The notes under the pieces were generated by a model that had not been told where the DNA came from, ran no database searches, and saw only the letters and a list, made by a program, of their open reading frames with translations. Made by a program: the position numbers and the translations under genes. Below are positions 24,269 through 34,390 of a stretch of 64,000 bases of DNA, piece after piece. This stretch comes from Histidinibacterium aquaticum (GTDB taxonomy: Bacteria; Pseudomonadota; Alphaproteobacteria; Rhodobacterales; Rhodobacteraceae): assembly GCF_008710275.1 (NCBI RefSeq), contig NZ_VYQE01000005.1:182875-246874 (forward strand), read 5' to 3'. Positions within the stretch are counted from its first letter, which is position 1; the number at the start of each line of letters is the position of its first letter.

Positions 24269-25114
24269 CTAGCGGCCGGGAATGTTGTGGCGCTTCTCGC
24301 CGGCGCCTTCCCAGGTGTCGATGGCCTCCAACGCGCTCTCGGCATCCTCCACGAAGCGGAAGAGCTCCAGGTCCTCGGGCGAGATCGTGCCCGCGTCGGC
24401 CAGCGCCTCGAAGTCGACGATCCTGTCCCAGAAGCTGCGCCCGAAGAGCAGGACGGGGATCTTCTCCATCCGCCCGGTCTGGATAAGCGTCAGGCATTCG
24501 AAGAGCTCGTCCAGCGTGCCGAAACCGCCCGGGAAGACGCAGACCGCGCGGGCCCGCATCAGGAAGTGCATCTTCCGGATCGCGAAATAGTGGAAGTTGA
24601 AGCAGAGTTCCGGCGTGACGTAGCCGTTCGGCTCCTGCTCGTGCGGGAGCACGATCCCGAGTCCGATCGAGCGCCCGCCCGCGTCGAGCGCGCCGCGGTT
24701 GCCGGCCTCCATGACGCCGGGACCGCCGCCGGTGACGATGACGTCCTCGCGGCCGCCCCCCGCGAGCGAGCGTTCGGTCACCAGGCGGGCGAAGCGCCGC
24801 GCCTCCTCGTAGTGCTCGGCCAGGCCGGCGAGGGTCTTCGTGCGCGCCTCGTCGCGACGCGCCGGTTCGGGAATGCGTGCTCCGCCGAAGAGGACGATGG
24901 TCGAGGCGATCTCCGCCTCGTTCATCGTGAGTTCGGGCTTCAGCAGTTCAAGCTGCAGCCGGACGGCCCGCAGATCCTCGCGGAAGAGGAAATCGGGGTC
25001 GTCGAAGGCAAGCCGATAGGTCGGTGAGGCCGCCTGGGCCGATTCCGGTGCCTTCTCGACGGCTGTCCTGTCCTCCCGGCTGTGGCGCAGGGGGTGGCGA
25101 TGTCGGTCGTCCAT
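24269..25114 (-). CDS. LOG-family protein (TIGR00730-like, long form)
   Basis: A 281-residue Rossmann-like protein of the LOG family, in which some members are cytokinin or nucleotide 5'-monophosphate phosphoribohydrolases. The signature is complete: TGGGPGVMEAGNRGA near residue 126 and FPGGFGTLDELFE near 197, which supply the catalytic Arg/Glu pocket. A poorly conserved N-terminal extension of about 70 residues is usual for this bacterial subgroup. AAGGA lies 7 nt before the ATG. It is divergent from the dehydratase gene and upstream of gluconokinase. Confidence 0.88.
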   Translation of the reverse strand: MDDRHRHPLRHSREDRTAVEKAPESAQAASPTYRLAFDDPDFLFREDLRAVRLQLELLKPELTMNEAEIASTIVLFGGARIPEPARRDEARTKTLAGLAEHYEEARRFARLVTERSLAGGGREDVIVTGGGPGVMEAGNRGALDAGGRSIGLGIVLPHEQEPNGYVTPELCFNFHYFAIRKMHFLMRARAVCVFPGGFGTLDELFECLTLIQTGRMEKIPVLLFGRSFWDRIVDFEALADAGTISPEDLELFRFVEDAESALEAIDTWEGAGEKRHNIPGR

Positions 25115-25182
25115 GTGGGGTCCTTGCAGGGCTTTGTCCCTTGATGGCAGGGTCCCGCGGTGAAGTAAAACGCGAGCCGCTC

Positions 25183-26106
25183 ATGGACATCCCGACCCCC
25201 GACGACATCGCCGCCGCGGCGCGGCGCATCGCTCCTTCCGTCCACCGAACGCCGGTCATGTCGAGCGATGCTCTCTTGCCGGGACGGAGCCTGGAGCTGA
25301 AGCTCGAGAACACCCAGAAGACGGGCAGCTTCAAGGTGCGCGGGGCCTTCGAGACGCTGCTCTCGGGGACGGTGCCCGAAGCGGGCGTGGTCGCGGCATC
25401 GGGCGGAAACCACGGCGCGGCGGTCGCCCACGCGGCGCGGGCCCTCGGCCACCGCGCAAAGATATTCGTTCCGGAGATCGCGGGACCCTCGAAAATCGCC
25501 CTGATCGAGGAGACGGGCGCCGAACTGGAGGTCGTCGGCGGCGCATACTCCAACGCCCTGGAAGCTGCGCAGGCCTGGGAGGCGGAAACAGGCGCAGGCC
25601 AGATTCACGCTTACGACGCCTTCGGCACGCTGGCGGGGCAGGGAACCGTCATGGCCGAGTGGGAGGATCAGGGGCTCGAGGCCGATACCGTGCTCATCGC
25701 CGTCGGCGGGGGCGGCCTGATCGGCGGAGCGCTGGCCTGGCTGGACGGCCGCCGGAAAGTCGTGGCGGTGGAATCCGAGGGGACGGCGACGCTGCATACG
25801 GCTCTGCGGGATGGGCCCGGGGCCGAGATCGAGGTCTCGGGCATCGCCGCGAACGCGCTCGGCGCGCGGAAGATCGGCGCGCGGGGATACGAGCTGGCGA
25901 GGAGGTACGGGGTCGAAAGTGTCCTCGTGAGCGATGAGGCCATCGCCGACGCGCAGCGGCGGCTTTGGCGCGGCGTGCGGCAATGGGTCGAGCCGGCCGG
26001 CGCCGCGGCCCTCGCCGCCCTGAGCAGCGGGGCCTATCGCGCCGAGCCGGACGAACGCATCGCCGTGCTCGTCTGCGGGGCCAATCCGGCGCCCGCGCCC
26101 TTCTAG
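25183..26106 (+). CDS. PLP-dependent threonine/serine dehydratase
   Basis: A 307-residue fold-type II PLP enzyme that would deaminate threonine to 2-oxobutyrate (or serine to pyruvate). The PLP lysine is in [14 protein letters not shown] near residue 48; [10 protein letters not shown] near 74 and the glycine loop VGGGGLIGG near 172 hold the cofactor phosphate. There is no C-terminal ACT regulatory domain, so it is the short catabolic type rather than biosynthetic IlvA. The ATG at 25183 gives the expected N-terminus; the upstream frame extension overlaps the divergent LOG promoter. Confidence 0.87.
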   Translation: MDIPTPDDIAAAARRIAPSVHRTPVMSSDALLPGRSLELKLENTQKTGSFKVRGAFETLLSGTVPEAGVVAASGGNHGAAVAHAARALGHRAKIFVPEIAGPSKIALIEETGAELEVVGGAYSNALEAAQAWEAETGAGQIHAYDAFGTLAGQGTVMAEWEDQGLEADTVLIAVGGGGLIGGALAWLDGRRKVVAVESEGTATLHTALRDGPGAEIEVSGIAANALGARKIGARGYELARRYGVESVLVSDEAIADAQRRLWRGVRQWVEPAGAAALAALSSGAYRAEPDERIAVLVCGANPAPAPF

Positions 26107-26399
26107 CGGGCGGGGCGGATCACGCCTTCGCAGCTGATGCGGCCGTTGGTCAGGCCGATCCGCTCGCCGTTGTGGATGAGGTGCCAGGTGGGCGCGTAGT
26201 TCCCGACCTGCGCTCGCGCGTAGGAGCAGCCGGTGGTCGGATCGGTCCAGAACTGGGCGGTCGAGGCCGCCGGCGGCGCATGCGGCGAAACGGTTCCGTA
26301 GGCCATGCCGCTCCAGTTGGAGGTGGAAAGGGTCTGGGCCTGCGCGCCGAGCGGCGTCAGGGCGATGGCGGCGACGGCAGCGAGGAGGGTGCGGGTCAT
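26103..26399 (-). CDS. Small secreted protein of unknown function
   Basis: A 98-residue protein with a clear Sec signal peptide (residues 1-21, ending AQAQ), leaving about 77 mature residues with two cysteines (GCSYA, ISCEG) that could form a disulfide. Aromatic and polar residues ([20 protein letters not shown]) suggest a small beta domain. I recognise no family. Its 3' end overlaps the dehydratase by 4 nt, convergent. Confidence 0.7.
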   Translation of the reverse strand: MTRTLLAAVAAIALTPLGAQAQTLSTSNWSGMAYGTVSPHAPPAASTAQFWTDPTTGCSYARAQVGNYAPTWHLIHNGERIGLTNGRISCEGVIRPAR

Positions 26400-26579
26400 C
26401 TTCGGGTCTCCCGGATTGCGTTGGCCCCTTCAGTCTCACCTTTCGATTGTCGGACTGGTGGAGCGGAGACGGCAAAACCGTGGCAGATCGCTCGTATTCG
26501 GCGGGTTCGACGCCGTGATTGCGCGCGGGCGGTCCATCGGGCACAAACCGCGCGACCGATGCACATGCCGGAGGGCCCA

Positions 26580-27407
<828 letters not shown>

Positions 27408-27418
27408 CGACCGCAGGT

Positions 27419-27444
27419 GGAACCGGTCACCTCACGGAGTCGTT
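27419..27444 (+). promoter_or_regulatory. Possible stress-sigma (EcfG-like) promoter of the GlsB gene
   Basis: GGAAC at 27419-27423 and CGTT at 27441-27444 are 17 bp apart, the exact consensus of the alphaproteobacterial general-stress sigma factor EcfG. The predicted start lies about 50 nt before the first GlsB gene. Many Rhodobacterales lack EcfG, so a related ECF factor or chance remains possible. Confidence 0.45.
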
Positions 27445-27504
27445 AACTGCCGAGACAGGCGCGGGCAGAGTGCCTCCGCGCGCAAGAGACACGAGGACTG
27501 ATCA

Positions 27505-27759
27505 ATGACCGGAGTAGGCTGGCTCGCAGCTATCATCATCGGCGGCATCGCAGGTTGGCTTGCCGAGAAATTCATGAAGGCCGACATGGGTCTTCTGATG
27601 AACATCATCCTGGGCATCGTCGGCGCCCTCATCCTGAACGCCATTCTGCTGGCGATCACGGGTGGCACGCTGGGCGGCTGGATCGGCCAGCTGATCATCG
27701 GCTTCATCGGCGCATGCCTGCTGATCTGGGTCGCCAGAATGGTGCGCAGCAAGACCTGA
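27505..27759 (+). CDS. GlsB/YeaQ/YmgE-family stress membrane protein (first copy)
   Basis: An 84-residue inner-membrane protein with three hydrophobic, Gly-rich helices (about 5-20, 28-52, 58-76). The family core is visible: IIIGGIAGWLAEKFMK, then MNIILGIVGALI. YeaQ/GlsB proteins are associated with general stress, but their molecular role is unknown. GAGGAC is about 6 nt before the ATG. A GGAAC-N17-CGTT element precedes it and a terminator follows it, so it is probably a single-gene unit. Confidence 0.87.
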   Translation: MTGVGWLAAIIIGGIAGWLAEKFMKADMGLLMNIILGIVGALILNAILLAITGGTLGGWIGQLIIGFIGACLLIWVARMVRSKT

Positions 27760-27787
27760 CGCGCCCTGCGGCAAAGACAGGAACGCG

Positions 27788-27819
27788 CGGCCCGCTCCCG
27801 AACAGGGGCGGGCCGTTTT
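27788..27819 (+). terminator. Intrinsic terminator between the two GlsB genes
   Basis: CGGCCCGCTCCC pairs with GGGGCGGGCCG around GAACA (one mismatch) and is followed by TTTTAG. It separates transcription of the two paralogues. Confidence 0.8.
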
Positions 27820-27838
27820 AGTCTGGAGGGAGTGACGT

Positions 27839-28081
27839 ATGGGACTGGGCTTCTTCGGATCGATCATCGTCGGCGGCTTCGCCGGCTGGATCGCCAGCCT
27901 GATCATGAAGGCGGGCACGGGGATCGTCGCGAACATCATCCTCGGTATCGTGGGCGCGATCGTGCTGAACGGGCTTCTTCGGGTCATCGGCATCTATACC
28001 GCCGACGCCTGGCTCACCCAGTTGATCGTGGGCGCGGCCGGGGCCTGTTTGCTGATCTGGGGCTACCGCAAGATCACTTGA
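27839..28081 (+). CDS. GlsB/YeaQ/YmgE-family membrane protein (second copy)
   Basis: An 80-residue paralogue of the gene 80 nt upstream, again with three Gly-rich helices and the core IIVGGFAGWIASLIMKAG and NIILGIVGAIVLNGLL. It differs in the third helix (TQLIVGAAGACLLIWGYR). CTGGAGGGAG lies about 6 nt before the ATG, a strong ribosome binding site. Because a terminator lies between the copies, the two may respond to different signals. Confidence 0.85.
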   Translation: MGLGFFGSIIVGGFAGWIASLIMKAGTGIVANIILGIVGAIVLNGLLRVIGIYTADAWLTQLIVGAAGACLLIWGYRKIT

Positions 28082-28112
28082 CGCCGCTTCGGGGCGGAGC
28101 GATGAGGCGGAC

Positions 28113-28421
28113 ATGGCGCAACGGGTCTTCACGCTTCTTGTCGAGGTCGGCCGCAAGGCGGGCGACGGCCTGCCCAAGGAGGCAACGGGCGGGGCCCTGA
28201 TGTGCTTCGCCTCCGGTGTGGACGAGGCGGAGGCCGTGAGAGAGACCGTGGCGGTCCTCAAGCAGGCCGATCTCGCGCCGCTCGACGTCTCCGGCTACGG
28301 GACGCTGGAAGAGCGTGAAGCCGAGGGTCATGACATCTCCGACGAGGAGCGGGCCCTGATGCAGCGCGCGCTCGACGAGAACGCCGTGATCGTCGCGCAG
28401 ATGACACCCTTCTACGACTGA
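28113..28421 (+). CDS. Small conserved protein of unknown function
   Basis: A 102-residue soluble protein, acidic in its second half. It looks like a small alpha/beta (ferredoxin-like) domain: an initial strand MAQRVFTLLVEVGRKA, a helix DEAEAVRETVAVLKQADLAP, a strand, and helices (SDEERALMQRALDENAVIVAQM). I recognise no family. It lies between the GlsB copy and dapE on the same strand and may be co-transcribed with either. Confidence 0.65.
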   Translation: MAQRVFTLLVEVGRKAGDGLPKEATGGALMCFASGVDEAEAVRETVAVLKQADLAPLDVSGYGTLEEREAEGHDISDEERALMQRALDENAVIVAQMTPFYD

Positions 28422-28505
28422 GACGCCGGATGGTCGCGTCGCACCGCAGCCGCAGCGATTGCGGCCGGGGAGGTGCGGGGGTAGCGATGGGGCAAGGAGA
28501 CCGCC

Positions 28506-29654
28506 ATGCCGCCCACCGATCCCGTCGCCCTCACCGCGGAACTCGTTCGCTGTCCCTCCGTCACGCCTGAAGAAGGGGGCGCGCTGAGGCTGCTGGAGTC
28601 GGTGCTCGCCGAGGCCGGGTTCGAATGCACGCGGGTCGACCGCAACGACGTGCCCAATCTCTACGCGCGTTGGGGCGGGAAGGATGCGCCGCGGCGCTTC
28701 GGGTTCAACGGCCATACCGACGTCGTCCCGGTCGGAGATGCGGCAGCCTGGACCCACGAGCCGTTTGGCGGCGAGGAGATCGACGGGGAAATCTGGGGCA
28801 GGGGCTCGGTCGACATGAAGTCGGCGGTAGCCGCCTTCGTCTCCGCCGCCGTGGATTTCGTCCACGACACCCCGCCGGAGGACGGCGCCCTCATTCTCGC
28901 GATCACCGGGGACGAGGAGGGGCTCTGCCAGGACGGCACGCTGGCGCTGCTCGACTGGATGAAGGAGACGGGCGAATCGATGTCGGTCTGCCTCGTCGGG
29001 GAGCCGACCTGCCCGGAAACCATGGGCGAGATGGTGAAGATCGGCCGCCGCGGCTCGCTCAACGCCTTTTTCACGGCCAGGGGCAAACAGGGGCATTCGG
29101 CGTACCCCCACAAGGCGCTCAACCCGCTGCCCGCGATGGCGCGGCTCATGGATCGGCTGGGCTCGCACCGGCTGGACGACGGAACCGATCACTTCGACCC
29201 CTCGACGCTGGCGATCGTGACGATCGACACCGGGAACACCGCCACGAACGTCATCCCGGCGGAGGCCCGCGCCACGGTCAACATCCGCTTCAACGACCTG
29301 CACGACGGCGCCTCCCTGATACGCTGGCTGGAAGAGGAGGCCCGCGTGGTGGGCGAGACCTTCGGGCTCGAGATCGAGGTCGCGGCGCGGGTGTCGGGCG
29401 AGGCTTTTCTGACGCCGCCCGGACCGCTGTCGGACCTCGTGGCGGGTGCGGTGGAGGCCGAGCTCGGCGTGACGCCGGAGCTGTCCACGACCGGGGGGAC
29501 CTCGGATGCGCGCTTCGTCAAGGACCATTGCCCGGTGGTGGAGTTCGGTCTTGTTGGGCGCGGCATGCACGCCGTGGACGAACGGGTGCCGGTGGAGCAG
29601 GTGCACCAGCTCAAGGCCGTCTATCGCCGCGTGCTGGAGGATTACTTCGCCTGA
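28506..29654 (+). CDS. dapE: Succinyl-diaminopimelate desuccinylase DapE
   Basis: Hydrolyses N-succinyl-LL-DAP to LL-DAP and succinate, giving the precursor of lysine and peptidoglycan. The 382-residue M20-family dizinc enzyme shows [14 protein letters not shown] near residue 64 (first Zn His and Asp), [15 protein letters not shown] near 98, ITGDEEG near 136 (catalytic Glu), and [24 protein letters not shown] near 330. CAAGGAGACCGCC precedes the ATG. Confidence 0.95.
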   Translation: MPPTDPVALTAELVRCPSVTPEEGGALRLLESVLAEAGFECTRVDRNDVPNLYARWGGKDAPRRFGFNGHTDVVPVGDAAAWTHEPFGGEEIDGEIWGRGSVDMKSAVAAFVSAAVDFVHDTPPEDGALILAITGDEEGLCQDGTLALLDWMKETGESMSVCLVGEPTCPETMGEMVKIGRRGSLNAFFTARGKQGHSAYPHKALNPLPAMARLMDRLGSHRLDDGTDHFDPSTLAIVTIDTGNTATNVIPAEARATVNIRFNDLHDGASLIRWLEEEARVVGETFGLEIEVAARVSGEAFLTPPGPLSDLVAGAVEAELGVTPELSTTGGTSDARFVKDHCPVVEFGLVGRGMHAVDERVPVEQVHQLKAVYRRVLEDYFA

Positions 29655-29674
29655 TCCGATCCCTTGCTTTCGCG

Positions 29675-29703
29675 ATGACGGCCCCCGCCGCCCGTGCTAG
29701 GCA
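29675..29703 (+). promoter_or_regulatory. Possible promoter of rnr giving a leaderless mRNA
   Basis: ATGACG at 29675-29680 and TAGGCA at 29698-29703 are 17 bp apart. The start point would fall at or within a few bases of the rnr ATG at 29710, which also lacks a Shine-Dalgarno sequence. Confidence 0.4.
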
Positions 29704-29709
29704 ATCGCC

Positions 29710-31986
29710 ATGGCTCGCATCCCTTCCAAGGAGGAGATCCTGAACTGGATCTCCGAGAACCCGACCCAGACCTCCAAACGCGACATCGCCAAGGCCTTCG
29801 GCCTCAAGGGCGCCGAGCGGATCGACCTCAAGCGCCACTTGCGCGCACTGGAGGACGAGGGGCACCTGCAAAAGAAGCGCAAGGGGTACCGCGACCCCGA
29901 GAAGCTGCCGCCCGTCTCGGTTCTTCAGGTCCTCGGCCCGGACGCGGACGGCGACCTTTATGCCAAGCCGCTGGAGTGGCACGGCGAGGGGCCGGAGCCC
30001 TCCGTGCTCGTACAGCCGCGGGAGAGCGATCCGGCGCTGGGCGAGGGCAACCGCATCCTCGCGCGCCTCACCGAAGTCGATGGAGAGGATCACGCCTACA
30101 CCGCCCGGCTCATCCGCCGGATCGGCTCGAACCCGCTGCGTGTGATCGGCATCTTCCGCAAGGGCTCGGAAGGCGGGCGGATCGTTCCGGTCGAGAAGGG
30201 GTCGGACAAAGAGTGGATGGTCGCGCCGGGCGAAGACCACGGCGCCCGCGACGGGGAACTCGTCGAGGGCGAGCAGGCGGGGCCGAGATCCCGCATGGGG
30301 CTTCCCCGCGCCCGGATCGTGGGGCGGCTGGGCGACCCTTCCGCGCCGAAGGCGGTCTCGCTCATCGCAATCCACGAGCACGGCATCCCGGACCGGTTTC
30401 CCGATGCCGTGGTGGAGGAGGCCGACCGAATGAAACCCGCGGGCCTCAAGGGCCGCGAGGACCTGCGCGATCTGCCCCTCGTCACGATCGACCCCTGGGA
30501 TGCCCGGGACCACGACGACGCCTGCTACGCGCACCCCGACGAGGACCCGAAGAACCCGGACGGACACGTCATCTGGGTCGCCATCGCGGACGTGGCCCAT
30601 TACGTCCGCCCCGGCACCCAGCTCGACCGGGAGGCGCGCAAGCGGGGGAATTCCACCTATTTCCCGGACCGCGTCGTGCCGATGCTTCCCGACAGGCTCT
30701 CGGGCGATCTCTGCTCCCTGCACGAGGGCGTTCCCCGGGCCTGTATCGCGGTGCGGATGCGCATCGACGCGGGGGGCGAGCTGATCGATCACAGCTTCCA
30801 CCGCGGCCTGATGAAGTCGCCCGCCTCCCTGACCTATGAAGAGGTGCAGGCGGCGATCGATGGCGAGCCGAACGACAAGACGGGTCCGCTTCTGGAGCCG
30901 GTCATCGAACCGCTCTACGCCGCCTATGCCGCGCTGAAGCATGCCCGCGGGACACGCCAGCCGCTCGAGCTGGATCTACCGGAGAGGCAGATCGTCATCT
31001 CGGACGAAGGCGAGGTCACCTCGGTCGATTACAAGGAACGGCTCGACGCGCACCGGCTCATCGAGGAGTTCATGGTGCTGGCCAACGTGGCGGCCGCCGA
31101 GACCTTGATCCGGAAGAAGACGCCGCTGCTGTTCCGGGTCCACGAGGAGCCCAACCCCGACAAGCTCGATGCGCTGCGGGAGACCGCGGAGGCGGCGGGG
31201 CTTCAGCTCGCCAAGGGACAGGTGCTCAAAACCGCGCACCTCAACCGGCTGCTGGGACAGGCCGCGGGCACGGAAGAGGCCGAGCTCATCAACATGGCGA
31301 CGCTGCGCTCGATGACGCAGGCCTACTACAACCCGGAGAACTTCGGCCATTTCGGTCTGGCTCTGCGCAACTACGCGCATTTCACCTCGCCGATCCGGCG
31401 GTATTCCGACCTGATCGTGCACCGGGCCCTGATCACGGCGCACGGCTGGGGGAAGGACGGGCTCTCGCCGGAGGAGCTCGAAGATCTCGACGCCACGGCC
31501 AAGCACATCTCCGATACCGAGCGCAGGTCGATGGTCGCGGAGCGCGACACGACGGACCGCTACCTCGCGGCCTATCTCGCCGACCGGGTGGGCGCGCAAA
31601 TCGGGGGCCGGATCTCGGGCATCGCCAAGTTCGGCGTCTTCGTGAAGCTGGACCAGACCGGGGCCGACGGGATGATCCCGATCCGCGACCTGGGTTCGGA
31701 GTTCTTTCACTATGATCCGGACAGCCAGACGCTGATGGGTGCCGACACCGGCACCGTTGTCCGGTTGGGCCAGCGGGTGACGGTGCGCATAGCGGAGGTG
31801 ACGCCGGTCACGGGCGGGCTGATCCTGGAGCTGCTCGACCTGGAGGGCGAGAAGCTGCCCAAGGGGCGCGGCGGCGGGCGGCCGCGCGGCAAGCCCGGGC
31901 GCTCCGGACCCCCGAAGCGAAAGCAGGCGGCAGCCAGGAAAAAGGCCCAGAAGACCGATCGCAAGGTGAAGCGGACCCGACGCTAG
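29710..31986 (+). CDS. rnr: Ribonuclease R
   Basis: A 3'-5' exoribonuclease that degrades structured RNA. The 758-residue protein starts with a winged-helix domain (TSKRDIAKAFGLKGAERIDLKRHLRALE), then cold-shock domains. The RNB catalytic core has the Asp cluster VTIDPWDARDHDDACY near residue 258-273 and FTSPIRRYSDLIVHR near 558. An S1 domain (GRISGIAKFGVFVKL) follows, and the tail is very basic (PKRKQAAARKKAQKT), as is usual for RNase R. No clear ribosome binding site; a promoter abuts the ATG. Confidence 0.95.
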   Translation: MARIPSKEEILNWISENPTQTSKRDIAKAFGLKGAERIDLKRHLRALEDEGHLQKKRKGYRDPEKLPPVSVLQVLGPDADGDLYAKPLEWHGEGPEPSVLVQPRESDPALGEGNRILARLTEVDGEDHAYTARLIRRIGSNPLRVIGIFRKGSEGGRIVPVEKGSDKEWMVAPGEDHGARDGELVEGEQAGPRSRMGLPRARIVGRLGDPSAPKAVSLIAIHEHGIPDRFPDAVVEEADRMKPAGLKGREDLRDLPLVTIDPWDARDHDDACYAHPDEDPKNPDGHVIWVAIADVAHYVRPGTQLDREARKRGNSTYFPDRVVPMLPDRLSGDLCSLHEGVPRACIAVRMRIDAGGELIDHSFHRGLMKSPASLTYEEVQAAIDGEPNDKTGPLLEPVIEPLYAAYAALKHARGTRQPLELDLPERQIVISDEGEVTSVDYKERLDAHRLIEEFMVLANVAAAETLIRKKTPLLFRVHEEPNPDKLDALRETAEAAGLQLAKGQVLKTAHLNRLLGQAAGTEEAELINMATLRSMTQAYYNPENFGHFGLALRNYAHFTSPIRRYSDLIVHRALITAHGWGKDGLSPEELEDLDATAKHISDTERRSMVAERDTTDRYLAAYLADRVGAQIGGRISGIAKFGVFVKLDQTGADGMIPIRDLGSEFFHYDPDSQTLMGADTGTVVRLGQRVTVRIAEVTPVTGGLILELLDLEGEKLPKGRGGGRPRGKPGRSGPPKRKQAAARKKAQKTDRKVKRTRR

Positions 31987-32044
31987 GCAGTCGTCGTTCA
32001 CGTCACTAGACTCATGATCGAGGCAGACCGGCAGGAGATCCGAA

Positions 32045-33280
32045 ATGCGGTATGCGGCACTGATGGTCGCGCTGCTCCTCTGGCCGCTTCAGGTGGGCGC
32101 GCAGGGCGCGCTGGGCAATCTGGCGGAGGTAGAGGACGTGCGGGGCGAAGCGAGCGGGCCCGAGGCCTTTGACGAATGGCTGGCGGGCTTCCGCGAGAGG
32201 GCTCTTGCCGCCGGCATATCCGAGGAAACGCTGGACGAGGGACTCTCCGGGGTTTCCTACCAGCCCGAGATCATCGACCTCGACCGGAACCAGGCCGAGT
32301 TCGTCAAGCCGATCTGGACCTATCTCGACACCGCCGTCTCCGAGCTGCGGGTCGCGAACGGACGGGACGCGGTCGCTCGGCAGGCCGATTTGCTGGCGGC
32401 GATCGAAGAGGAGTACGGCGTCGACCGCCATGTCGTCGCGGCCATCTGGGGGCTCGAGAGCGCCTACGGCGTCGTGCGCGGCAGCACCGACACGCTCGCC
32501 GCCCTCGCGACGCTCTCCGCCGACTCCCGCCGCGGGGCCTTTTTCGAGGAGCAGCTTCTGGCTGGCCTGCAAATCCTTCAGTCCGGCGCCGTGGACCGCA
32601 ACGAGATGCAGGGCAGCTGGGCCGGCGCGATGGGCCATACGCAGTTCATGCCGACCTCCTACCTGGAACATGCGGTCGACTGGTCCGGCGGCGGCCAGAG
32701 CGATATCTGGAACGACAATCCGGCGGACGCGCTGGCCTCCACGGCCGCATACCTCGCCAACTTCGGGTGGACCGAAGGACAGCCTTGGGGGCTGGAGGTC
32801 AGGCTTCCCGAGGACTTCGATTTCCTGCTCGCGGACCGGGAAGTCACCAAGCTGCCCTCCGAGTGGGCGGCGATCGGGATCGAGCCGGTCTCCGGCGAAA
32901 CCGTCCCCGACGACCACGGTCCCGCCTCGATCCTCCTGCCCGCCGGGCACGAAGGGGCGGCCTTCATGGTGTTCGGCAACTTCGAGGTGATCGAGGCCTA
33001 CAACACGGCTGACGCCTATGTCGTCGCCGTCGGACATCTCGCAAATCGGATCGCCGGAGCCGGTCCGCTGGAGGGGGAGTGGCCCCGCCATCTGCGCGGC
33101 CTCGGGGCCGAGGAACGGCTCGAACTGCAGGAGCGGCTGACGGAGGCCGGTTTCGATACCCAGGGTGTCGACGGCAAGATCGGGCCGAACACTGTGGACG
33201 CGATCCGGGCTTACCAAGTCGCGGAGGGTCTATTGCCGGACGGCTTCGCCTCGGTGCCCCTGCTCGAACGGCTGCGCTGA
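32045..33280 (+). CDS. Lytic murein transglycosylase (MltB family) with peptidoglycan-binding domain
   Basis: Cleaves the MurNAc-GlcNAc bond of peptidoglycan to form 1,6-anhydro ends. The 411-residue periplasmic protein has a signal peptide (1-19, ends VGAQ), an SLT_2 catalytic domain (about 40-330) with AAIWGLESAYG near residue 136 holding the catalytic Glu, and GAMGHTQFMPTSYL near 196. A C-terminal PG_binding_1 domain (about 350-408; LQERLTEAGFDTQGVDGKIGPNTVDAIRAYQ) completes it. There is no lipobox, so it is probably soluble. GGAGA precedes the ATG. Confidence 0.92.
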   Translation: MRYAALMVALLLWPLQVGAQGALGNLAEVEDVRGEASGPEAFDEWLAGFRERALAAGISEETLDEGLSGVSYQPEIIDLDRNQAEFVKPIWTYLDTAVSELRVANGRDAVARQADLLAAIEEEYGVDRHVVAAIWGLESAYGVVRGSTDTLAALATLSADSRRGAFFEEQLLAGLQILQSGAVDRNEMQGSWAGAMGHTQFMPTSYLEHAVDWSGGGQSDIWNDNPADALASTAAYLANFGWTEGQPWGLEVRLPEDFDFLLADREVTKLPSEWAAIGIEPVSGETVPDDHGPASILLPAGHEGAAFMVFGNFEVIEAYNTADAYVVAVGHLANRIAGAGPLEGEWPRHLRGLGAEERLELQERLTEAGFDTQGVDGKIGPNTVDAIRAYQVAEGLLPDGFASVPLLERLR

Positions 33281-33302
33281 CCTTCGGTGTGAGGTCGGGC
33301 CG

Positions 33303-33788
33303 CTACTCCGACAGCGGCTCGCAGCCCGCTCCCTGCATGCAGCTGACGATCCGGACGAGGGTCTCCCGCGACGGATCGGTGAAGACATCCGTCCGGCAGG
33401 CATCGATCCGAAGGGTCAGGCCCTCATCGGTCACTTCCACGAAGGACAGCGCCTGGGCGGGACTTTCGAGCGTTCCGCACCAGGGACCCGCGCAGGACGG
33501 AATGAGCGAAACCGTGCCCTCGTAGCCTTGCGTGAAACCCTCGGGCGTCAGGACGTTCCCGCTGAAGCGGGCCTGCACGGGCTCCGGCGCGGCGGGCGGC
33601 GCCTCCCCGAGCATGGCCTCCGGCATGCGGCTTTGATCGAAGGTGAACGTGCCGTTGAGGACGGCGTACTCGGTCTCGGACGCCTGAGCCTCGGCAAATC
33701 GTCGGGCCGGATCGGGGACAAGGCAGCTCAGTGCCGCCGCCTCGGTGGCCGAGACCAGGGCGGCGGTCGCGAGGAGGGTGCGGATCAT
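33303..33788 (-). CDS. Secreted cysteine-rich protein of unknown function
   Basis: A 161-residue protein with a signal peptide (1-20, ending EAAA) and six cysteines in the mature part ([29 protein letters not shown]), suggesting periplasmic disulfides. It is mostly predicted beta structure. I recognise no family; similar short exported proteins occur in Rhodobacteraceae. Its ATG overlaps the rppH stop as ATGA, so it is the last gene of the envC-ctpA / rppH strand group or co-translated with rppH. Confidence 0.7.
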   Translation of the reverse strand: MIRTLLATAALVSATEAAALSCLVPDPARRFAEAQASETEYAVLNGTFTFDQSRMPEAMLGEAPPAAPEPVQARFSGNVLTPEGFTQGYEGTVSLIPSCAGPWCGTLESPAQALSFVEVTDEGLTLRIDACRTDVFTDPSRETLVRIVSCMQGAGCEPLSE

Positions 33789-34261
33789 ATCAGTTCTCCG
33801 AATTCGTCTAGGACGCGGGCGTAGACCTCCCGCTTGAATGAGACGATCTTCGCGAGCACATCCTTGGGCGGAAGCCATTGCCATTCGGAAAATTCCGGGT
33901 GCGCCGTGGCGATGACGATCTGATCGTCCGAGCCGTCGAAGCGGGCCAGGACCCACTTCTGCGTCTGCCCCCGGAACCGCCCACCCCATCGCCGGGCCGC
34001 GATTTCGGACGGAAAGTCGTAGGACATCCAGTCCCGGCTCTCAGCTTCGATCTCGACCAGATCCCGGGTGACGCTGGTCTCCTCCTCGAGCTCGCGCAGC
34101 GCGGCTTCTCTCGGGGTTTCGTCCCCATCGATGCCCCCCTGAGGCATCTGCCAGGCGGGTTCTGTCAGGTCCGCGCGCTGTCCGACGAAGACCTGCCCCT
34201 GCCGGTTGGCGAGCAGGACACCGACGCAGGGACGGTAGGGCCTCGGGTCCTCGGCAGGCAT
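33785..34261 (-). CDS. rppH: RNA pyrophosphohydrolase RppH (Nudix)
   Basis: Removes 5' pyrophosphate from mRNA, starting RNase E-dependent decay. The 158-residue protein carries a complete Nudix box, [20 protein letters not shown], at about residues 42-61, preceded by WQMPQG. The [21 protein letters not shown] start is typical of RppH/IalA proteins. The ATG at 34261 is chosen; the frame extension to 34336 is proline-rich with no homology. The first gene after the ctpA terminator, so probably transcribed separately. Confidence 0.93.
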   Translation of the reverse strand: MPAEDPRPYRPCVGVLLANRQGQVFVGQRADLTEPAWQMPQGGIDGDETPREAALRELEEETSVTRDLVEIEAESRDWMSYDFPSEIAARRWGGRFRGQTQKWVLARFDGSDDQIVIATAHPEFSEWQWLPPKDVLAKIVSFKREVYARVLDEFGELI

Positions 34262-34336
34262 GGGCGGTCTCCGGTCTGGGGTGTCCGGCGGAGGGTCGTC
34301 GCAGAGCGCCCGGGGGTCAAGTGAAAGGGATGCCAT

Positions 34337-34370
34337 AAAAAAAGGGCGCCCGGTTTCCGGACGCCCCTTT
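34337..34370 (-). terminator. Intrinsic terminator of the gpmI-envC-ctpA operon
   Basis: On the minus strand AAAGGGGCGTCCGG pairs with CCGGGCGCCCTTT (one mismatch) and is followed by a run of T. It lies 20 nt beyond the ctpA stop. Confidence 0.88.
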
Positions 34371-34390
34371 CGGATCAGATGGACTTGAGC

